Positions 46,501 to 53,796 of a stretch of DNA of 64,000 nt are shown piece by piece. This DNA comes from Tupaia tana (taxonomy: Eukaryota; Chordata; Mammalia; Scandentia; Tupaiidae). The position numbers were made by a program, and so were the translations under genes. The notes beneath the pieces are model-generated. The model was not told the origin of the DNA and did no database searches. It saw only the letters and a program-made list of their open reading frames with translations. Position 1 is the first letter of the stretch. Every line of letters starts with the position of its first letter. The stretch spans positions 51,201,337 to 51,265,336 of the forward strand of contig JAKSZU010000002.1 in the NCBI GenBank assembly GCA_026018925.1. The letters are read 5' to 3'.

Positions 46501-47294
46501 TGAATCAAGTCTTTTCATCGGTCACAATTTAGCTAAGTGTTATGTTAATAACTTTCAAAAGGTGTCTTATTTGCAACCAATTAAAAAAAATACAAAATGT
46601 TACAACGGAATAGCCCTTTCTAAAGGTCAATTCAGATAAAGGAGGATTTAATAAACAAGAGTTATCACTGTGCATAACGTCATGAAGCTTGCAGAATATT
46701 TTTATTCTAGGCAACATCATCCTTCAATCGATTCAAACCTTTTTTTTCTTCCTTTTTAAGTAGGAAGCATAAGGGTGAGGGGTAGCTGAATAATCTGTTT
46801 GGACAAGAGGGCAAGACGAAAAATCCACAGGCTGTTTTGCCTTAAGACTAGAGCTTTGTTGGGTTTCTGACTTGTGGAGACTTGTACCGAGGACAACGTT
46901 ATTTACGTTTTGCAGACTCCCATTGAAATGACCGAGGCAGCTGTCTTTCCCAGCTCAAGTCTTTTTTGCTCAGGACGAGTAGGGCAGAAAAGGTCTCCCC
47001 ACCCACCGCAGGTCACCCGTTCCTGAGGGGCGCCAGGAGGCCGAGAGGCACCCGCCAGGACAGGGCGGCCGGCCGCAGAGCTGCTGGGTGCTCCAGCCCT
47101 CCCTCCCGGGGAGCGTTTTCGGATGCTGTTATGGTGCGAGCGCGCAGCGCAGGCTGTCCACCGAGTGCCCGCCCACCCCCTCGCCCAGGTACCTCGTCCT
47201 GGCCGTGGCCCCCGCCACACTGCTTGCAGCCCAGCAGCTCCGAGACGGCCAGCGAGGCCGTGTACGCCTCGTTCGCGGCAGTGGCCAGGCGCAT
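22730..47294 (-). CDS. SESN1: SESN1, sestrin 1 (short T2-type isoform, 492 codons in ten exons)
   Basis: Sestrin 1 is a cytosolic stress-induced protein. It binds GATOR2 to inhibit mTORC1, senses leucine and has an alkyl-hydroperoxide-reductase-like N-terminal domain. Coding segments, in gene order: 47193-47294, 38423-38488, 37476-37676, 36107-36289, 34337-34579, 28288-28435, 26976-27088, 25046-25236, 23348-23492 and 22730-22816. All have GT donors and AG acceptors and join in frame to 492 codons, the length I recall for human SESN1 isoform T2. Visible landmarks are [10 protein letters not shown] with Cys130, Tyr132 and His137 (equivalents of the SESN2 redox residues C125, Y127 and H132); the YDDYDYGE motif with Asp418 and Asp419 (SESN2 GATOR2-binding D406/D407); and leucine-pocket equivalents Thr386, Thr389, Thr398, Arg402, Trp456 and Glu463. 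The C-terminus is [17 protein letters not shown]1 rather than SESN2 or SESN3 is shown by [20 protein letters not shown] and the [20 protein letters not shown] stretch. Human SESN1 is induced by p53 and FOXO. No break or missing key residue is seen. Confidence 0.96.
23348..23492 (-). CDS. SESN1: SESN1 coding exon 9, residues 416-464 (GATOR2 motif)
   Basis: 145 bp. Completes Arg416, then [18 protein letters not shown] with the double Asp 418/419, and ends [10 protein letters not shown] with Trp456 and Glu463 of the leucine pocket. Donor GTACGT. Confidence 0.96.
23493..24209 (-). other. SESN1: SESN1 intron between exons 9 and 8, 3' part
   Basis: Non-coding. No repeat recognised before the SINE-L at 24226. 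Confidence 0.5.
24226..24492 (+). mobile_element. Young SINE-L in SESN1 intron, 16-bp TSD
   Basis: AAATTGGTCAGGTGTG occurs at 24210-24225 and again to 24509. Both pol III boxes intact (TAGCGTAATGG, GGTTCGAGTCC). Nearly identical to the copies at 28668 and 55317. Confidence 0.96.
25046..25236 (-). CDS. SESN1: SESN1 coding exon 8, residues 353-416 (leucine pocket)
   Basis: 191 bp. Starts [20 protein letters not shown] and includes Thr386, Thr389, Thr398 and Arg402, matching the SESN2 leucine-binding residues T374, T377, T386 and R390. Ends with two bases of the Arg416 codon at a GTAGGT donor. Confidence 0.96.
25237..26318 (-). other. SESN1: SESN1 intron between exons 8 and 7, unassigned part
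   Basis: AT-rich with a (CCT)n-like patch at about 25557-25570. A stretch at about 25400-25990 reads like a decayed old LINE but cannot be named. Confidence 0.4.
26321..26663. mobile_element. Mariner MITE split by a SINE-L
   Basis: Left arm TTGGGTGGTTGGAAAAGTCT (26321) and right end TTTTCTGATGACTCAA (to 26663), with TA flanks at 26319-26320 and 26664-26665. The SINE interrupts the right arm. Confidence 0.88.
26380..26639 (-). mobile_element. SINE-L inserted in the mariner MITE, 12-bp TSD
   Basis: GTCATGACTTTT, part of the MITE arm, is duplicated at 26367-26378 and 26640-26651. Full length, with B box complement. Confidence 0.95.
26709..26890 (-). mobile_element. Composite tRNA-7SL SINE (Tu III-like)
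   Basis: On the minus strand a tRNA-like head with GCCCAGGTTTGCTCCCTGGC is followed by GTCAGGCACAGAATAGTCCC, then AGCTACCCAGAGGCTGAGCT and AGGAGGATCATGAG, matching Alu/B1-type 7SL sequence. Same architecture as 8825-8972. Confidence 0.7.
26976..27088 (-). CDS. SESN1: SESN1 coding exon 7, residues 315-352
   Basis: 113 bp. Begins with two bases completing Asp315, runs [20 protein letters not shown] and ends [11 protein letters not shown] at GTAAAA. This stretch distinguishes SESN1 from SESN3. Confidence 0.95.
27206..27436 (+). mobile_element. SINE-O in SESN1 intron
   Basis: GGGCCAGCGTGTGGTGGTTA head, GGTTCAAATCCTGGACC and CCCTATAGTAAAAATTTTTA end. About 120 bp upstream of the exon 7 acceptor. 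Confidence 0.85.
27880..28076 (-). mobile_element. Diverged SINE-O
   Basis: AGCACATGTGTGTGTGTAAG, GGATTCAAACCACGGTCAGC and CAACTGTGCACAGAGGCTGG. Confidence 0.6.
28288..28435 (-). CDS. SESN1: SESN1 coding exon 6, residues 266-315
   Basis: 148 bp. Starts [20 protein letters not shown], with the acidic, charged linker segment [14 protein letters not shown], and ends in FVFSS plus one base of a split Asp codon. The exon's first six bases are GTAAGT directly after CAG, so the acceptor overlaps a perfect donor-like sequence (see findings). Confidence 0.95.
28668..28924 (+). mobile_element. Young SINE-L in SESN1 intron, 17-bp TSD
   Basis: GAATATTCTAATGTTTT at 28651-28667 and 28925-28941. Intact A and B boxes. 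Confidence 0.96.
29139..29600 (+). mobile_element. SINE-O split by a SINE-S
   Basis: First half GCCAGCTGGTGGGATAGTGG to about 29288, with an internal 18-19 base A-run. Second half from about 29476 (GAAGCATGGCTCTTCC ... TGCCCTCTGGCAAATT). Confidence 0.8.
29290..29475 (+). mobile_element. SINE-S inserted in the SINE-O
   Basis: GGTGGCATGGTGGCTAAGGG head and AAAATAATTCTTAAAAAAAA tail. GAGAGAGA lies on both sides as a possible TSD. Confidence 0.82.
30150..30295 (+). mobile_element. L2 LINE 3' end
   Basis: Contains CTTCATGAGGGTAGGGGACC, GTCTAGCACAGTACCTGGCA and ATAGTAGATATTCAAAAAAT, typical of L2 3' ends. Confidence 0.75.
30411..30648 (+). mobile_element. SINE-L/O copy
   Basis: GGGGCCAGGTGGTGTAGCAG head and GCCCTAGAGCAAAATTCTC end. 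GGTCCTAT at 30403-30410 resembles GGTTCCTAT just after the tail. Confidence 0.8.
30682..30831 (+). mobile_element. SINE-S copy
   Basis: GGGGGCCAGCAGGTAGCATGG head, with part of the tRNA-like region deleted. Ends TCCTATAGCAAATTAAAAAT. AAAATTCTC on both sides. Confidence 0.82.
31018..31168 (-). mobile_element. SINE-S copy
   Basis: AAAAGAATTATTTAATTCCA tail, TTTCACCAGACACAGAGG and CACCATGCTACCTGCTGGTC head complement. Confidence 0.83.
31198..31348 (-). mobile_element. SINE-S copy with TSD
   Basis: AAAGACAATT lies on both sides (about 31183-31192 and 31351-31360). The tail contains a short TATATA run. Confidence 0.85.
31364..31625 (-). mobile_element. Young SINE-L, 12-bp TSD
   Basis: AAGACAATTCTT at 31352-31363 and 31626-31637. 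It inserted in the right-hand target copy of the preceding SINE-S. Confidence 0.95.
32240..32730. mobile_element. Diverged MIR/L2-type repeat split by a SINE-L
   Basis: CAAGTGCTGCACTAGGCATT and TTTAAACCTCACAATGACTT, then after the SINE GGCTGAGGTTCAGAAATG and TTTGCCCAAAGTCAAATG. This order is typical of MIR-like elements. Confidence 0.5.
32369..32633 (-). mobile_element. Young SINE-L, 16-bp TSD
   Basis: CTCACAATGACTTCCT at 32353-32368 and 32634-32649. Boxes intact except for a 2-bp insertion near the A box. Confidence 0.95.
32845..33052 (-). mobile_element. SINE-O copy
   Basis: AGTGGTCACACTGCAATCC, ATTTGAACCACAGTCAGCCA and CTATGCTATGGGCTGGTCCC. Confidence 0.78.
33064..33298 (-). mobile_element. 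SINE-O copy
   Basis: GGGCATGTGTGCTCACCAG, TATTGGGATTTGGGGCATTT and TTAAACTACAGTCAGTTG. Directly follows another SINE-O. Confidence 0.75.
33299..33438 (-). mobile_element. 7SL-derived SINE fragment (Alu/B1-like monomer)
   Basis: On the minus strand GCCTGGCAAGGTGATGCACA, then CCTGTAATCCCAGCTTTTCA, GGAGGCTAAACAGGATGATC and GTCTGGGCAACATAGCAAGA. This is clear 7SL RNA-type sequence. Such SINEs are known only from Euarchontoglires. Confidence 0.85.
33877..34326. mobile_element. Tigger-type non-autonomous DNA transposon relic (Tigger7-like)
   Basis: Inverted ends GTAAGTTGGATATCCCCAAC and ACTACTCGGCCTGTA. The interior has paired AAAATCTGAAAC-type motifs and GAGATCATTTAAGGATGGGA (minus strand), as in the common mammalian Tigger family. 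The right end lies about 10 bp from the SESN1 exon 5 donor. Confidence 0.65.
34337..34579 (-). CDS. SESN1: SESN1 coding exon 5, residues 185-265
   Basis: 243 bp in phase 0. Starts [20 protein letters not shown] and ends NSAGNVS. The end includes the start of the variable linker between the N- and C-terminal domains. The donor is TCG|GTAAGT. A Tigger-type DNA transposon relic ends about 10 bp beyond the donor. Confidence 0.96.
35185..36075 (+). mobile_element. Old L1 3' end (L1M-type)
   Basis: Contains CACAGTGGCTACAGTGCAAA, AAATGGATAAACAAACTGTG, GTATATCCATACAGTGGAGT and TTTGTGTAATTCCTCTGTAA, familiar from mammalian L1M 3' ends. No reading frame is kept. Confidence 0.8.
36107..36289 (-). CDS. 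SESN1: SESN1 coding exon 4, residues 124-184 (redox motif)
   Basis: 183 bp in phase 0. Starts [19 protein letters not shown], with Cys130, Tyr132 and His137 of the AhpD-like active site, and ends [11 protein letters not shown] at GTAAGT. Confidence 0.96.
36584..37138 (+). mobile_element. SINE-O split by a SINE-L
   Basis: First half ACCAGCCTTAGGGATGCAAT up to 36699. Second half resumes at 36983 with the same 18-bp sequence and ends GTGCTCTCTAGCATG. Confidence 0.85.
36700..36982 (+). mobile_element. SINE-L with a 5' poly(A) block, 18-bp TSD
   Basis: AAAAACATGCTGGGCACA at 36682-36699 and 36983-37000. Between the left copy and the GGACCAGCAG head lies a run of about 34 A (36700-36733), an unusual place. 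The 3' tail is AAAAAAATAAATAAATAA. Confidence 0.92.
37476..37676 (-). CDS. SESN1: SESN1 coding exon 3, residues 57-123
   Basis: 201 bp in phase 0. Starts [19 protein letters not shown] and ends HYRHYIGIM at a GTTTGT donor. It forms the start of the helical N-terminal domain. The donor is weaker than the others (T at +3), but the frame and family match leave no doubt. Confidence 0.96.
38423..38488 (-). CDS. SESN1: SESN1 coding exon 2, residues 35-56
   Basis: 66 bp between a CTTTTCTAG acceptor and a GTATGC donor. It encodes [10 protein letters not shown] then [12 protein letters not shown]. This is the first exon common to the long and short isoforms, and the human long isoform joins here from other upstream exons. 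Confidence 0.95.
38489..40935 (-). other. SESN1: SESN1 intron 1, SINE-free part
   Basis: No coding exon or SINE recognised in about 2.4 kb. A 26-bp tandem duplication lies at 39235-39286. The low SINE density contrasts with flanking DNA. Confidence 0.5.
40936..41174 (+). mobile_element. SINE-O copy
   Basis: AACCAGTGCTATAGCTCAGT, GTTGGATCCCACAGGGGAGA and TGGCAATAAAATAAG end. Confidence 0.78.
41262..41540 (-). mobile_element. Young SINE-L, 14-bp TSD
   Basis: CATACTCATTTCTT at 41248-41261 and 41541-41554. Confidence 0.95.
41555..43110 (-). other. SESN1: SESN1 intron 1, mostly unique sequence with a MIR-like piece
   Basis: No gene seen. About 42950-43060 (ATGAGGCAGGTACTACTATA, GGATTTGAACCCAAGTATTC) resembles MIR. 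A short CA repeat lies at about 42560-42572. Confidence 0.45.
43115..43902 (-). mobile_element. SINE-O cluster with nested SINEs and a TG repeat
   Basis: Tail half of an outer SINE (43115-43262), then a SINE-L (about 43290-43553), a (TG)n at 43556-43592, a SINE-O (about 43593-43806) and the head half of the outer element (about 43811-43902, CTCAAACCGTGGACTATGTG then CCTGCTGGCCCTTA). Confidence 0.75.
43290..43553 (-). mobile_element. SINE-L copy within the cluster
   Basis: G-run then GGTTTTTGCTATAGGGCGCA to AACTGCTGGTCCC. The long G-run (about 43295-43305) is atypical for this family's tail junction. Confidence 0.88.
43951..44208 (+). mobile_element. SINE-O copy
   Basis: GGACTGGTCCCACTGTATAA head, TTTGAATCATGACCTG B-box region and CACTGGCAATGAAAAA end. 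Confidence 0.72.
44209..45423 (-). other. SESN1: SESN1 intron 1, unassigned
   Basis: AT-rich non-coding sequence. No repeat or exon recognised. Confidence 0.45.
45424..45687 (+). mobile_element. SINE-L, 10-bp TSD
   Basis: GCTGCATCTG at 45414-45423 and 45688-45697. The B box has mutated (GGTTTGCGTCC). Confidence 0.94.
45698..46949 (-). other. SESN1: SESN1 intron 1, promoter-proximal part
   Basis: SINE-free AT-rich sequence leading into the CpG island. No exon seen. Confidence 0.45.
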
Positions 47295-47800
47295 GTCGGC
47301 GTAGGGACAGCAGCGGACGCGCGGGGAAGCGAGCACCGGCGTCCGCGGTTCTGAGCCGCAGCGCCTCAGTCAGCGCTGGAGGGCGGCGGGCGGCTGGCGG
47401 AGGGCGGCGGGGGCGGGGGCGGGCGGCGACGACAAACAAGCCGCGCGGCCCCGCCCCTCGCCCTCGCCCGGCGGCCGCACGCACCAATGCGGCTCGCGGC
47501 GCCGCAAAGCCCCGCCCCCTCGGCGCAGGCGGGCGAGGGTCGAGGGGGCGCTGTGACGTGGCCGGGCGAAAAACAACCTGGAAAGCCAAGCTCCCAGCGA
47601 TGAGCTAATTCTCAGGTCCCAAACGGGCTCGGTGGGCTGGGAGGAGAGCACGCACTGGTTCTGCAAAATACCGCCCAAGTGCTCGAGCTCCGGGGCAAGG
47701 CGAGTCAGCGGCCCCCACCATTACCCCCAGCATCAGCCTGGAGAGCCTGCCCTCTCCCCGCCCGCTCGGGCCATTTACCTGGAGCCAAACAGCAGCTTGC
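46950..47800 (-). promoter_or_regulatory. SESN1: CpG island and promoter of the short SESN1 transcript
   Basis: A GC- and CpG-dense block in otherwise AT-rich DNA, spanning the first coding exon. Upstream of the ATG (higher coordinates) are GC boxes at about 47407-47425 (GGCGGGGGCGGGGGCGGG) and 47449-47457, a CCAAT sequence at 47484-47488, a second GC box at 47510-47518 and a CRE half-site TGACGT at 47554-47559. A forkhead-like core (ACAAACAAG, 47432-47440) is present. It might respond to FOXO, but that is only a motif match. No TATA box is placed convincingly, so dispersed initiation around 47380-47450 is likely. Confidence 0.8.
47193..47294 (-). CDS. SESN1: SESN1 coding exon 1 (T2-specific), residues 1-34
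   Basis: Starts [20 protein letters not shown] and ends GGGHGQDE at a GTACCTG donor. The ATG at 47294 has G at -3. An in-frame TGA lies 26 codons upstream (47370-47372), and only a GTG (47336) intervenes, so this is the first in-frame ATG. I recall the human T2 isoform beginning with a very similar MRLAAAANEAYT. The exon lies within the CpG island. Confidence 0.92.
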
Positions 47801-49700
47801 CACCTCTAGACTGACCCTGCCTGTACCGGGAGGAATCGAGTTCACATCAGATCTGATGAACTATTGACATCTTTCTTCCTTTCTGATGCCACACAATGTT
47901 GAATGGGCCGCAGAAAAAGCTTAGAAGACCATGGCCTATATTCAACGCAAAATTTATTTTTGGTAAAGTGTGAAGAGACTATAAATATCAATGAGCCTTG
48001 TCTCTCCCACACCCCCAGTATATTCGAAGGCTTTAAATGCCAAATATTCCACAATGAGGGTCCTAGGTTATAGGAAAGAATTCCTCTCTTTGAAATCTGA
48101 TAAGTTGGGGAAAATACAGATTATAAAGAGGCACAAATAACTGACAATGTTGGACCCAGAACCCAGACCTCTCAAGTCCCCTGTCAATACTATTTCCTTA
48201 CATGGCTCTAGTAACTTCCTCTTTAAAGACATCAACTCCTAAATTAGATCCCTTTTTGAGTATCCATGTGCAGGTTAAAAAAAAAAAAGTTGGAACATTC
48301 TAACAGATAAGTGGAGTTTAAATGAATAAATACTGACGAGACACAGAAACTTGGACTCAAATGAAAATAAGTTTCAGTCTTCAGAGTGAGGTTACAATGT
48401 CTCAGAGAAGACTAAGTTACTCTTCTAGCTCTTGAACTGTCACATTTTAAAAGTAGCAGGGTAAGATTGGTTACTTTTTATTTATCTTCTCCAAATAAAT
48501 AAGATAAATGTTCTCCTAAGCTGCTTTAAAAAAATAGCTAAAGCACTCGAAAATATTTTTTACTAGTGGAGAGGGACAATTTTGGGTTAAAGTTAACATA
48601 AAAGGCTTCAAGAGACTTCCAAGCTCTCTTCCACTGAGCACAGCCACAGAAATACGGGGTAACCAAATGCCCATTCAGCCATCAACGACAAATACAAACA
48701 CAAACCAGCCCTGCAAACCATCCAATTTACAACAATATGGCATATCTCCCCCCTCCAAAACAAACTGGTTGTAAATAAATAACCTGGAAACACAAACGCA
48801 CTTGATATACAGGACTGTGAACTAAAAATTCAGTTAGACAATAAGGGAAGTATGTGAAAAATAATGATTCTGATTTTAGAAGAGTTGGGCTGGGATTTTG
48901 TTTTCTGAAAATGAAATAGTTTTCGTTCTCTAGTAGGGCATAACCTCCTCTGTGATGTTAAAATTATGACATGTGCAAAACAGAGAATGCTGACCTTTCT
49001 ATTTTCTAATGAGAGGTAAGGGAGAATCAGAGTCAGCTGACCCAAAAGTAGTTTGAAATAATATTAAATACAAGTTAAAACTGCAAACTGCATACATAAA
49101 GCTGTATCTGATACTTAGTGCTCTATAAATATCTATTGAAAAAACCTTTCGGGTATACTAAAATTATATAGGAAGCTCCAATTTGGATTCCTTTTCTCTT
49201 CTAGAAAGTTTCGATCCATTATTTATTTGAATATTGCCTTACATGAAAAGAAAAATTTGAACTTATATTCTAATTCAGTGGTTTGCTGAGAACCTTCAAA
49301 CCATTAAATGTCAAGATTCCTTTATGGCCTCTATAAAGACTGACCTAAATTCTTCAAAGAGTACTAATTTCTGCTTTCTTCCATAGAACAGCACTATGAA
49401 TTAGTCACTCTTCACCATACAAAGCCTGCGCCAAATAAATCTACAGTAATCAAGAGTTCCAACAAATGTATTAATTGTCCTGAAATATCATAGTATACAT
49501 TTCACTTCTGGGAAGATTTTGTTGCAAATTGTTCGATAAAAAGTTTGAATTTTCCAAGAGTTTCACTTCTTGAGTGGGTCAGATGTTCCTAAAGTTGTTT
49601 CTTTTATCAACCTCCAGTGCTAGGTACACACGGGTATGCAATAAACATCTGCTGAAAAGATGAATATCTTTACCACAGAACAGTGACTGGAAAGGACCTT
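47801..49700. other. Upstream of the short SESN1 promoter, unique sequence
   Basis: No exon or SINE seen. The exons specific to the long human isoform were looked for on the minus strand and not found. About 49600-49650 resembles an L2 3' end (TGCTAGGTACACACGGGTAT, AATAAACATCTGCTGAA). Confidence 0.45.
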
Positions 49701-49714
49701 GATTTATACATAGA

Positions 49715-49875
49715 TAAATAAATATATATATATACACATATATATTTATATATATTTTATATATATAAATAAATATATACATTTATTTATATATATGTAT
49801 ATATATATTTATATACATATATATGTGTGTGTGTATATATATATATATATACATATACATATTTATATTTAAATC
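49715..49875. repeat. TA-rich microsatellite
   Basis: TATATATA/TATATACA units for about 150 bp with GTGTGTGTGT near 49825. It adjoins the tail of a minus-strand SINE-O. Confidence 0.85.
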
Positions 49876-49879
49876 AGTA

Positions 49880-50101
49880 TACGTTTATTGGGCATATGTG
49901 CTCGCCAGAGAAAGTGAAAGTGAGAAATCCCCCCTCCGCCCCCAGGGGGATGACCATACGGCAATCCCTTCTCCTCCATTCTCTTGGGATTTGGGACATG
50001 CATATACTTGTGCCTAGCATGTTTTTAAAGCCGTGGGTTCGAAAAGTGCTGCCAGCCATGCGTGATCCAGCTGCCTTAACCTCCACTCCACCTGGTGGCC
50101 C
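49880..50101 (-). mobile_element. SINE-O copy
   Basis: GGGCATATGTGCTCGCCAG, CAATCCCTTCTCCTCCATTC and CTTAACCTCCACTCCACCTG. Confidence 0.82.
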
Positions 50102-50873
50102 CAGAAAGAACTGTGATTTACCATAAGCTGTCAGTATCAGCCGATGGCTAGTTACTAAGTTCGTTATTTGAACATTTCATTTCAATGTTTTGTTTCTCTT
50201 AGGAAGTACCCTAACATCCAACCTAAGAAGTAAAAGTATCTGAAGTAGGTCCTTTTCTCTCAAAGTGTTTAAGTCAACTTAATCACTTATATCAAACTGA
50301 GGTTCTTTGCCTCCTCTGTCCTCAGCAGAAATGCTCTCAGCCTTCTTTTCTCAGGAATAAGCTGCTCCACCCATGTAAACACACAATGATGTTAAATAAT
50401 TCTCAGCAGAGACCTAGTACATATTAAGGCAGTCCAGACTTAGAGTGATGGTTCAAGTTAGGTTTCCTGAAGGAAAAGACATCTGAGCTGAGAGGCTTAG
50501 CAGAAAGGGTTTGGTAAGAAAATTGAGGGGAGGGTTTGGGAGACTAGAGACAGAGATCTAAGCAATGCGTCCAGCATGTGCAAAGTTCCCACAGCAGGAA
50601 AGAGAGTGGTCCATTGGAGAAGCTGAATAAAAGAAGTTAACTGGGTCTGGAGCAGAGGGTGAGGAGAGTAATGGAAGGAATTTTGGTAAAAGATAAGCAG
50701 GAATGAGGGGCATTGTTCAAGCTTCACTAAGGAATATGAATTTCATCCTTAAGGGATCTATAGAGTTATTGCAAGTTTTAAATAGAGTGACATTTGCTTT
50801 GCATTTCTGCTAAATAAAAATATATTGGAAACAATAGAACTGGAGTCAGGGGGATGAGTTAGAAAGTCTGTTG

Positions 50874-51050
50874 GGGGGGAAACGGCAGGTGGCATGGTGA
50901 TTAAAAGGCACTTGGCTTGCACTTGGCCAACCATGGTTCAAGTCCTGGACCTGGTGGCTTGCTTTTTCACTTTCCCTCTCTCGCTGTCTGATCAAATTGG
51001 AAAAGAATAACAATAAAAATAAAGTTAAATAAAACAATTATTCTTTAAAA
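50874..51050 (+). mobile_element. SINE-S copy
   Basis: CGGCAGGTGGCATGGTGATT head, GGTTCAAGTCCTGGACC and AAAACAATTATTCTTT tail. Confidence 0.85.
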
Positions 51051-51245
51051 AGAAGTCTCTTGAGGCAATCTAGGCAAGACAGGAGGTCTAAGAAAGAATG
51101 GGACTGGAGAGAGATGTAGGGATGAAGGTAGATTTTCTCTCTCCCACCTGGTAATACGTTCCTTGATGAACACAATCATGCCTCATACTGTTGTTTCTCA
51201 AATTTAGAATATAAATCTCATAAATCTCAAACTGTGTGCTTTCTT

Positions 51246-51497
51246 TTTCTGAAGAGGTTTTTTACTATAGGGCGCCTGTGCTCACCAGAAAGACAGAGAC
51301 AGAGAGACAGAAAGCGAGAAATCACTGCCCAGGGGGAATGGCCACGCCGCAATCCCTCCTCCTCCATTCTCCTCTCAGAATCTTGGGCATGCACACACAC
51401 GCACCTGGCATGAATTTAAGCCACCGGGTCCGGGACTTGAACCTCAGTCAGCTGCATGGGAGTTCAGCGACATAGCCATTACACTAACTGCTGGTCC
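51246..51497 (-). mobile_element. SINE-L with TSD
   Basis: ACTGTGTGCTTTCTT before and ACTGTCTGCTTTCTT after (51499-51513), one mismatch. Confidence 0.92.
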
Positions 51498-52227
51498 CAC
51501 TGTCTGCTTTCTTGATCAAGTGGCTTTCCTGAAACCATCAGGACTTTAAAAAGTATAATCAATTCAGGAAAATAATAGATACATTTTAATAGAAAGACTA
51601 GTATTCAGGCTGACAGGCATAATGCTTTTATGGACCACATATTAAACCTTGAATTTTCTCCTTAACCAAAGAAATATTAAGTATTATAGATCTGCATATC
51701 TCTTCATTTGAGTCAAAATTATATTTAATAATTGGTTAGAAAAACACATAGCAATGGATTCAGCCATTAAATTAAAGAACTCCCTTAAGAGTGGGAGGGT
51801 GATTTGTTAGATGTCTGTGGCTTAAAAAAGCCCCTATGTCATTTAAAATATTTCATGTAGATTGAATGCTGGTTTATAAGTTACTTCTGCTTACTAATTT
51901 TGTCAAGATTTTTCTCCTTCAGCTCATTATCTTCCTGTTTTTATATATATAGCTTGTCTGCTAAGCACTTTTTTCCTTTTCAACATCATGTATTGAGTAC
52001 ATAAAGGTCCTTTTAGCACTGAACTTTAATTTTCTGTTGTTCTTATTTGCTCTTGACTTTTTTCACTTCTTCAATGTAATTTTTAGATTACTTTAGAGGC
52101 AAAGAATCGCCTTTACTTGATCTTTTCTACTTGTTTAGGGTTTCTTCTTTTGGAAAACTACATTGTTTTAAATTGTTCTACAGAGATTTAGAAATATGTG
52201 CCATGTTTTAAAATAAGCAGCATTCTT

Positions 52228-52488
52228 TTTTTTTTTTTTTTTTTTTTGAGAGGTTTTTGCTATAGGGCCCGTGCACTCGCCAGAAAGACAGAGACAGAGA
52301 GATAGAAAGTGAGAAATCACCCCCAGGGGGGATGGCCATGCCATCCCTTCTCCTCCATTCTCCTCTCGGGATCTTGGGCACTCACACACACGTGCCCAGC
52401 ATGTGTTTAAGCACCGGCTCCAGGACTCGAACTGTGGTCAACTACATGGGAGTCCAGTGACATAGCCATTACGCCAACTGTTGGTCCC
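52228..52488 (-). mobile_element. SINE-L sharing its target site with the next SINE
   Basis: AATAAGCAGCATTCTT at 52212-52227 and AATAAGTAGCATTCTT at 52489-52504. Full length apart from a short deletion in the middle. Confidence 0.94.
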
Positions 52489-52504
52489 AATAAGTAGCAT
52501 TCTT

Positions 52505-52690
52505 GGGCCAGCAGGTGGTGTGGTGGTTAGGACACTGGATTTCCACATGGCTGACCAAAGTTAGAGACCTGGACCTGGTGGCTTGCTTTCTTACCCCTTC
52601 CCCTTCTCTTTCTGGTGAGTGTATGTGCCCTATAGCAAAATAAAATAATAATAATAAAATTAAATTAAATAAATAATTCTTTTTAAAATG
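52505..52690 (+). mobile_element. SINE-S at the same target site, opposite orientation
   Basis: Starts directly after the 52489-52504 target copy (GGGCCAGCAGGTGGTGTGG) and is followed by AATAAGTAACATTT from 52692, a third copy of the target. Confidence 0.92.
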
Positions 52691-52794
52691 AAATAAGTAA
52701 CATTTCAAAAAGTGTCAGTGGTTTTAATAACTTAGATCCCAAAGAATCAGTGTGTTAACTAGTGGCCAGAGATTTCCAGGTTGATGATAATGTA

Positions 52795-52985
52795 TTGACT
52801 CTTATGTATCAGACATTAAGCACTTTACCTGTGTCAGAAGCACATAAGTATTTTACAGATCAGTAAGACAGAAATTCATAAAACATGGGTAACTTGTCCA
52901 AGGTTATTAAACTAGTAAAATATAGTCTAGCGTTGGAACTAGGTCTGTCTGAATCCAAAGCAGCAGTCACTAAATGAGGCTGCTT
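52795..52985. mobile_element. MIR-like repeat
   Basis: ATTAAGCACTTTACCTGTGT, AACTTGTCCAAGGTTATTAA and GTCTGTCTGAATCCAAAGCA. Confidence 0.6.
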
Positions 52986-53015
52986 CGTATGTATGACATA
53001 TGTATGTATGTATGT

Positions 53016-53258
53016 AATTTGCTATAGGGTATGTGCACTCACCAGAAGAAGACAGGGAGACAGAGAAAGCAAGAAAGCACCCCAAGAGGGGATGGCCACA
53101 CGGCCATCCCCTCTTCTCCAGTCTCCTCTTGGGATTTCAGGCATGCACACTCACTCACATGCCTGGCGTGTTTTTCAAACTGCTGAGTCTGGGACTCAAC
53201 TACACAGCTGGCCTTGTGAGAGCCAAGCTCCTTAACCACCATGCCCCTGGTGGTCCCC
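53016..53258 (-). mobile_element. SINE-O copy
   Basis: TTTGCTATAGGGTATGTGCA, CTTGGGATTTCAGGCATGCA and CTTAACCACCATGCCCCTGG, preceded by a short TATG repeat. Confidence 0.85.
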
Positions 53259-53719
53259 GGAGTTACTTCCTTTAATGAATATATATTTTTAAAATTTTGA
53301 CAACTATGTATTAGCCTAAAATTTTGTTTCTAGGGTCAAGAAAAGAGAGTGGAGAGAAAGAAACATTTCCCTTGCTCATACTCAGGGTGAGTTAATTAGA
53401 AAACAAACCTCCCTCACCAAAAAGAAAAAAACCGGAGGAGGAGGAATAAAAAAGAAAGAAACAGAATAGGTCACCTTGGTTTCTGAGAACTTCTCTCCTC
53501 CATTTCTCTACCCCTGTTACTCCTATCAGTGTCTCTTCCTAGGCTTGTGCTGACCTCATGCTGCCCAAAGCTTTTCTTCACCCGTTATGTAACCTCCTAA
53601 GTGTTCCTCACATTATTCCCAGCCCCTCAGAATGAGTGGAAGAATTTTAGTAAGAAAGCAGGCTGCTGCTGCTTCTTTTTTTTCTTTTTTTTTTTTGATG
53701 ACTTTTTCCCCCCTTTTCA

Positions 53720-53796
53720 AGAACTATTTTATTCAGCTTTATTTATTTTAATTTGACCAGAGAGGGCAAGGGGGAGAAAGGGGGGGGGGGAGAGAA

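Noticed and set aside
46903..47589. 228-codon minus-strand open frame across the CpG island
   Set aside because: Arg/Pro/Ala-rich translation of GC-rich DNA in a different frame from the SESN1 exon. This is typical of CpG islands, with no family resemblance.
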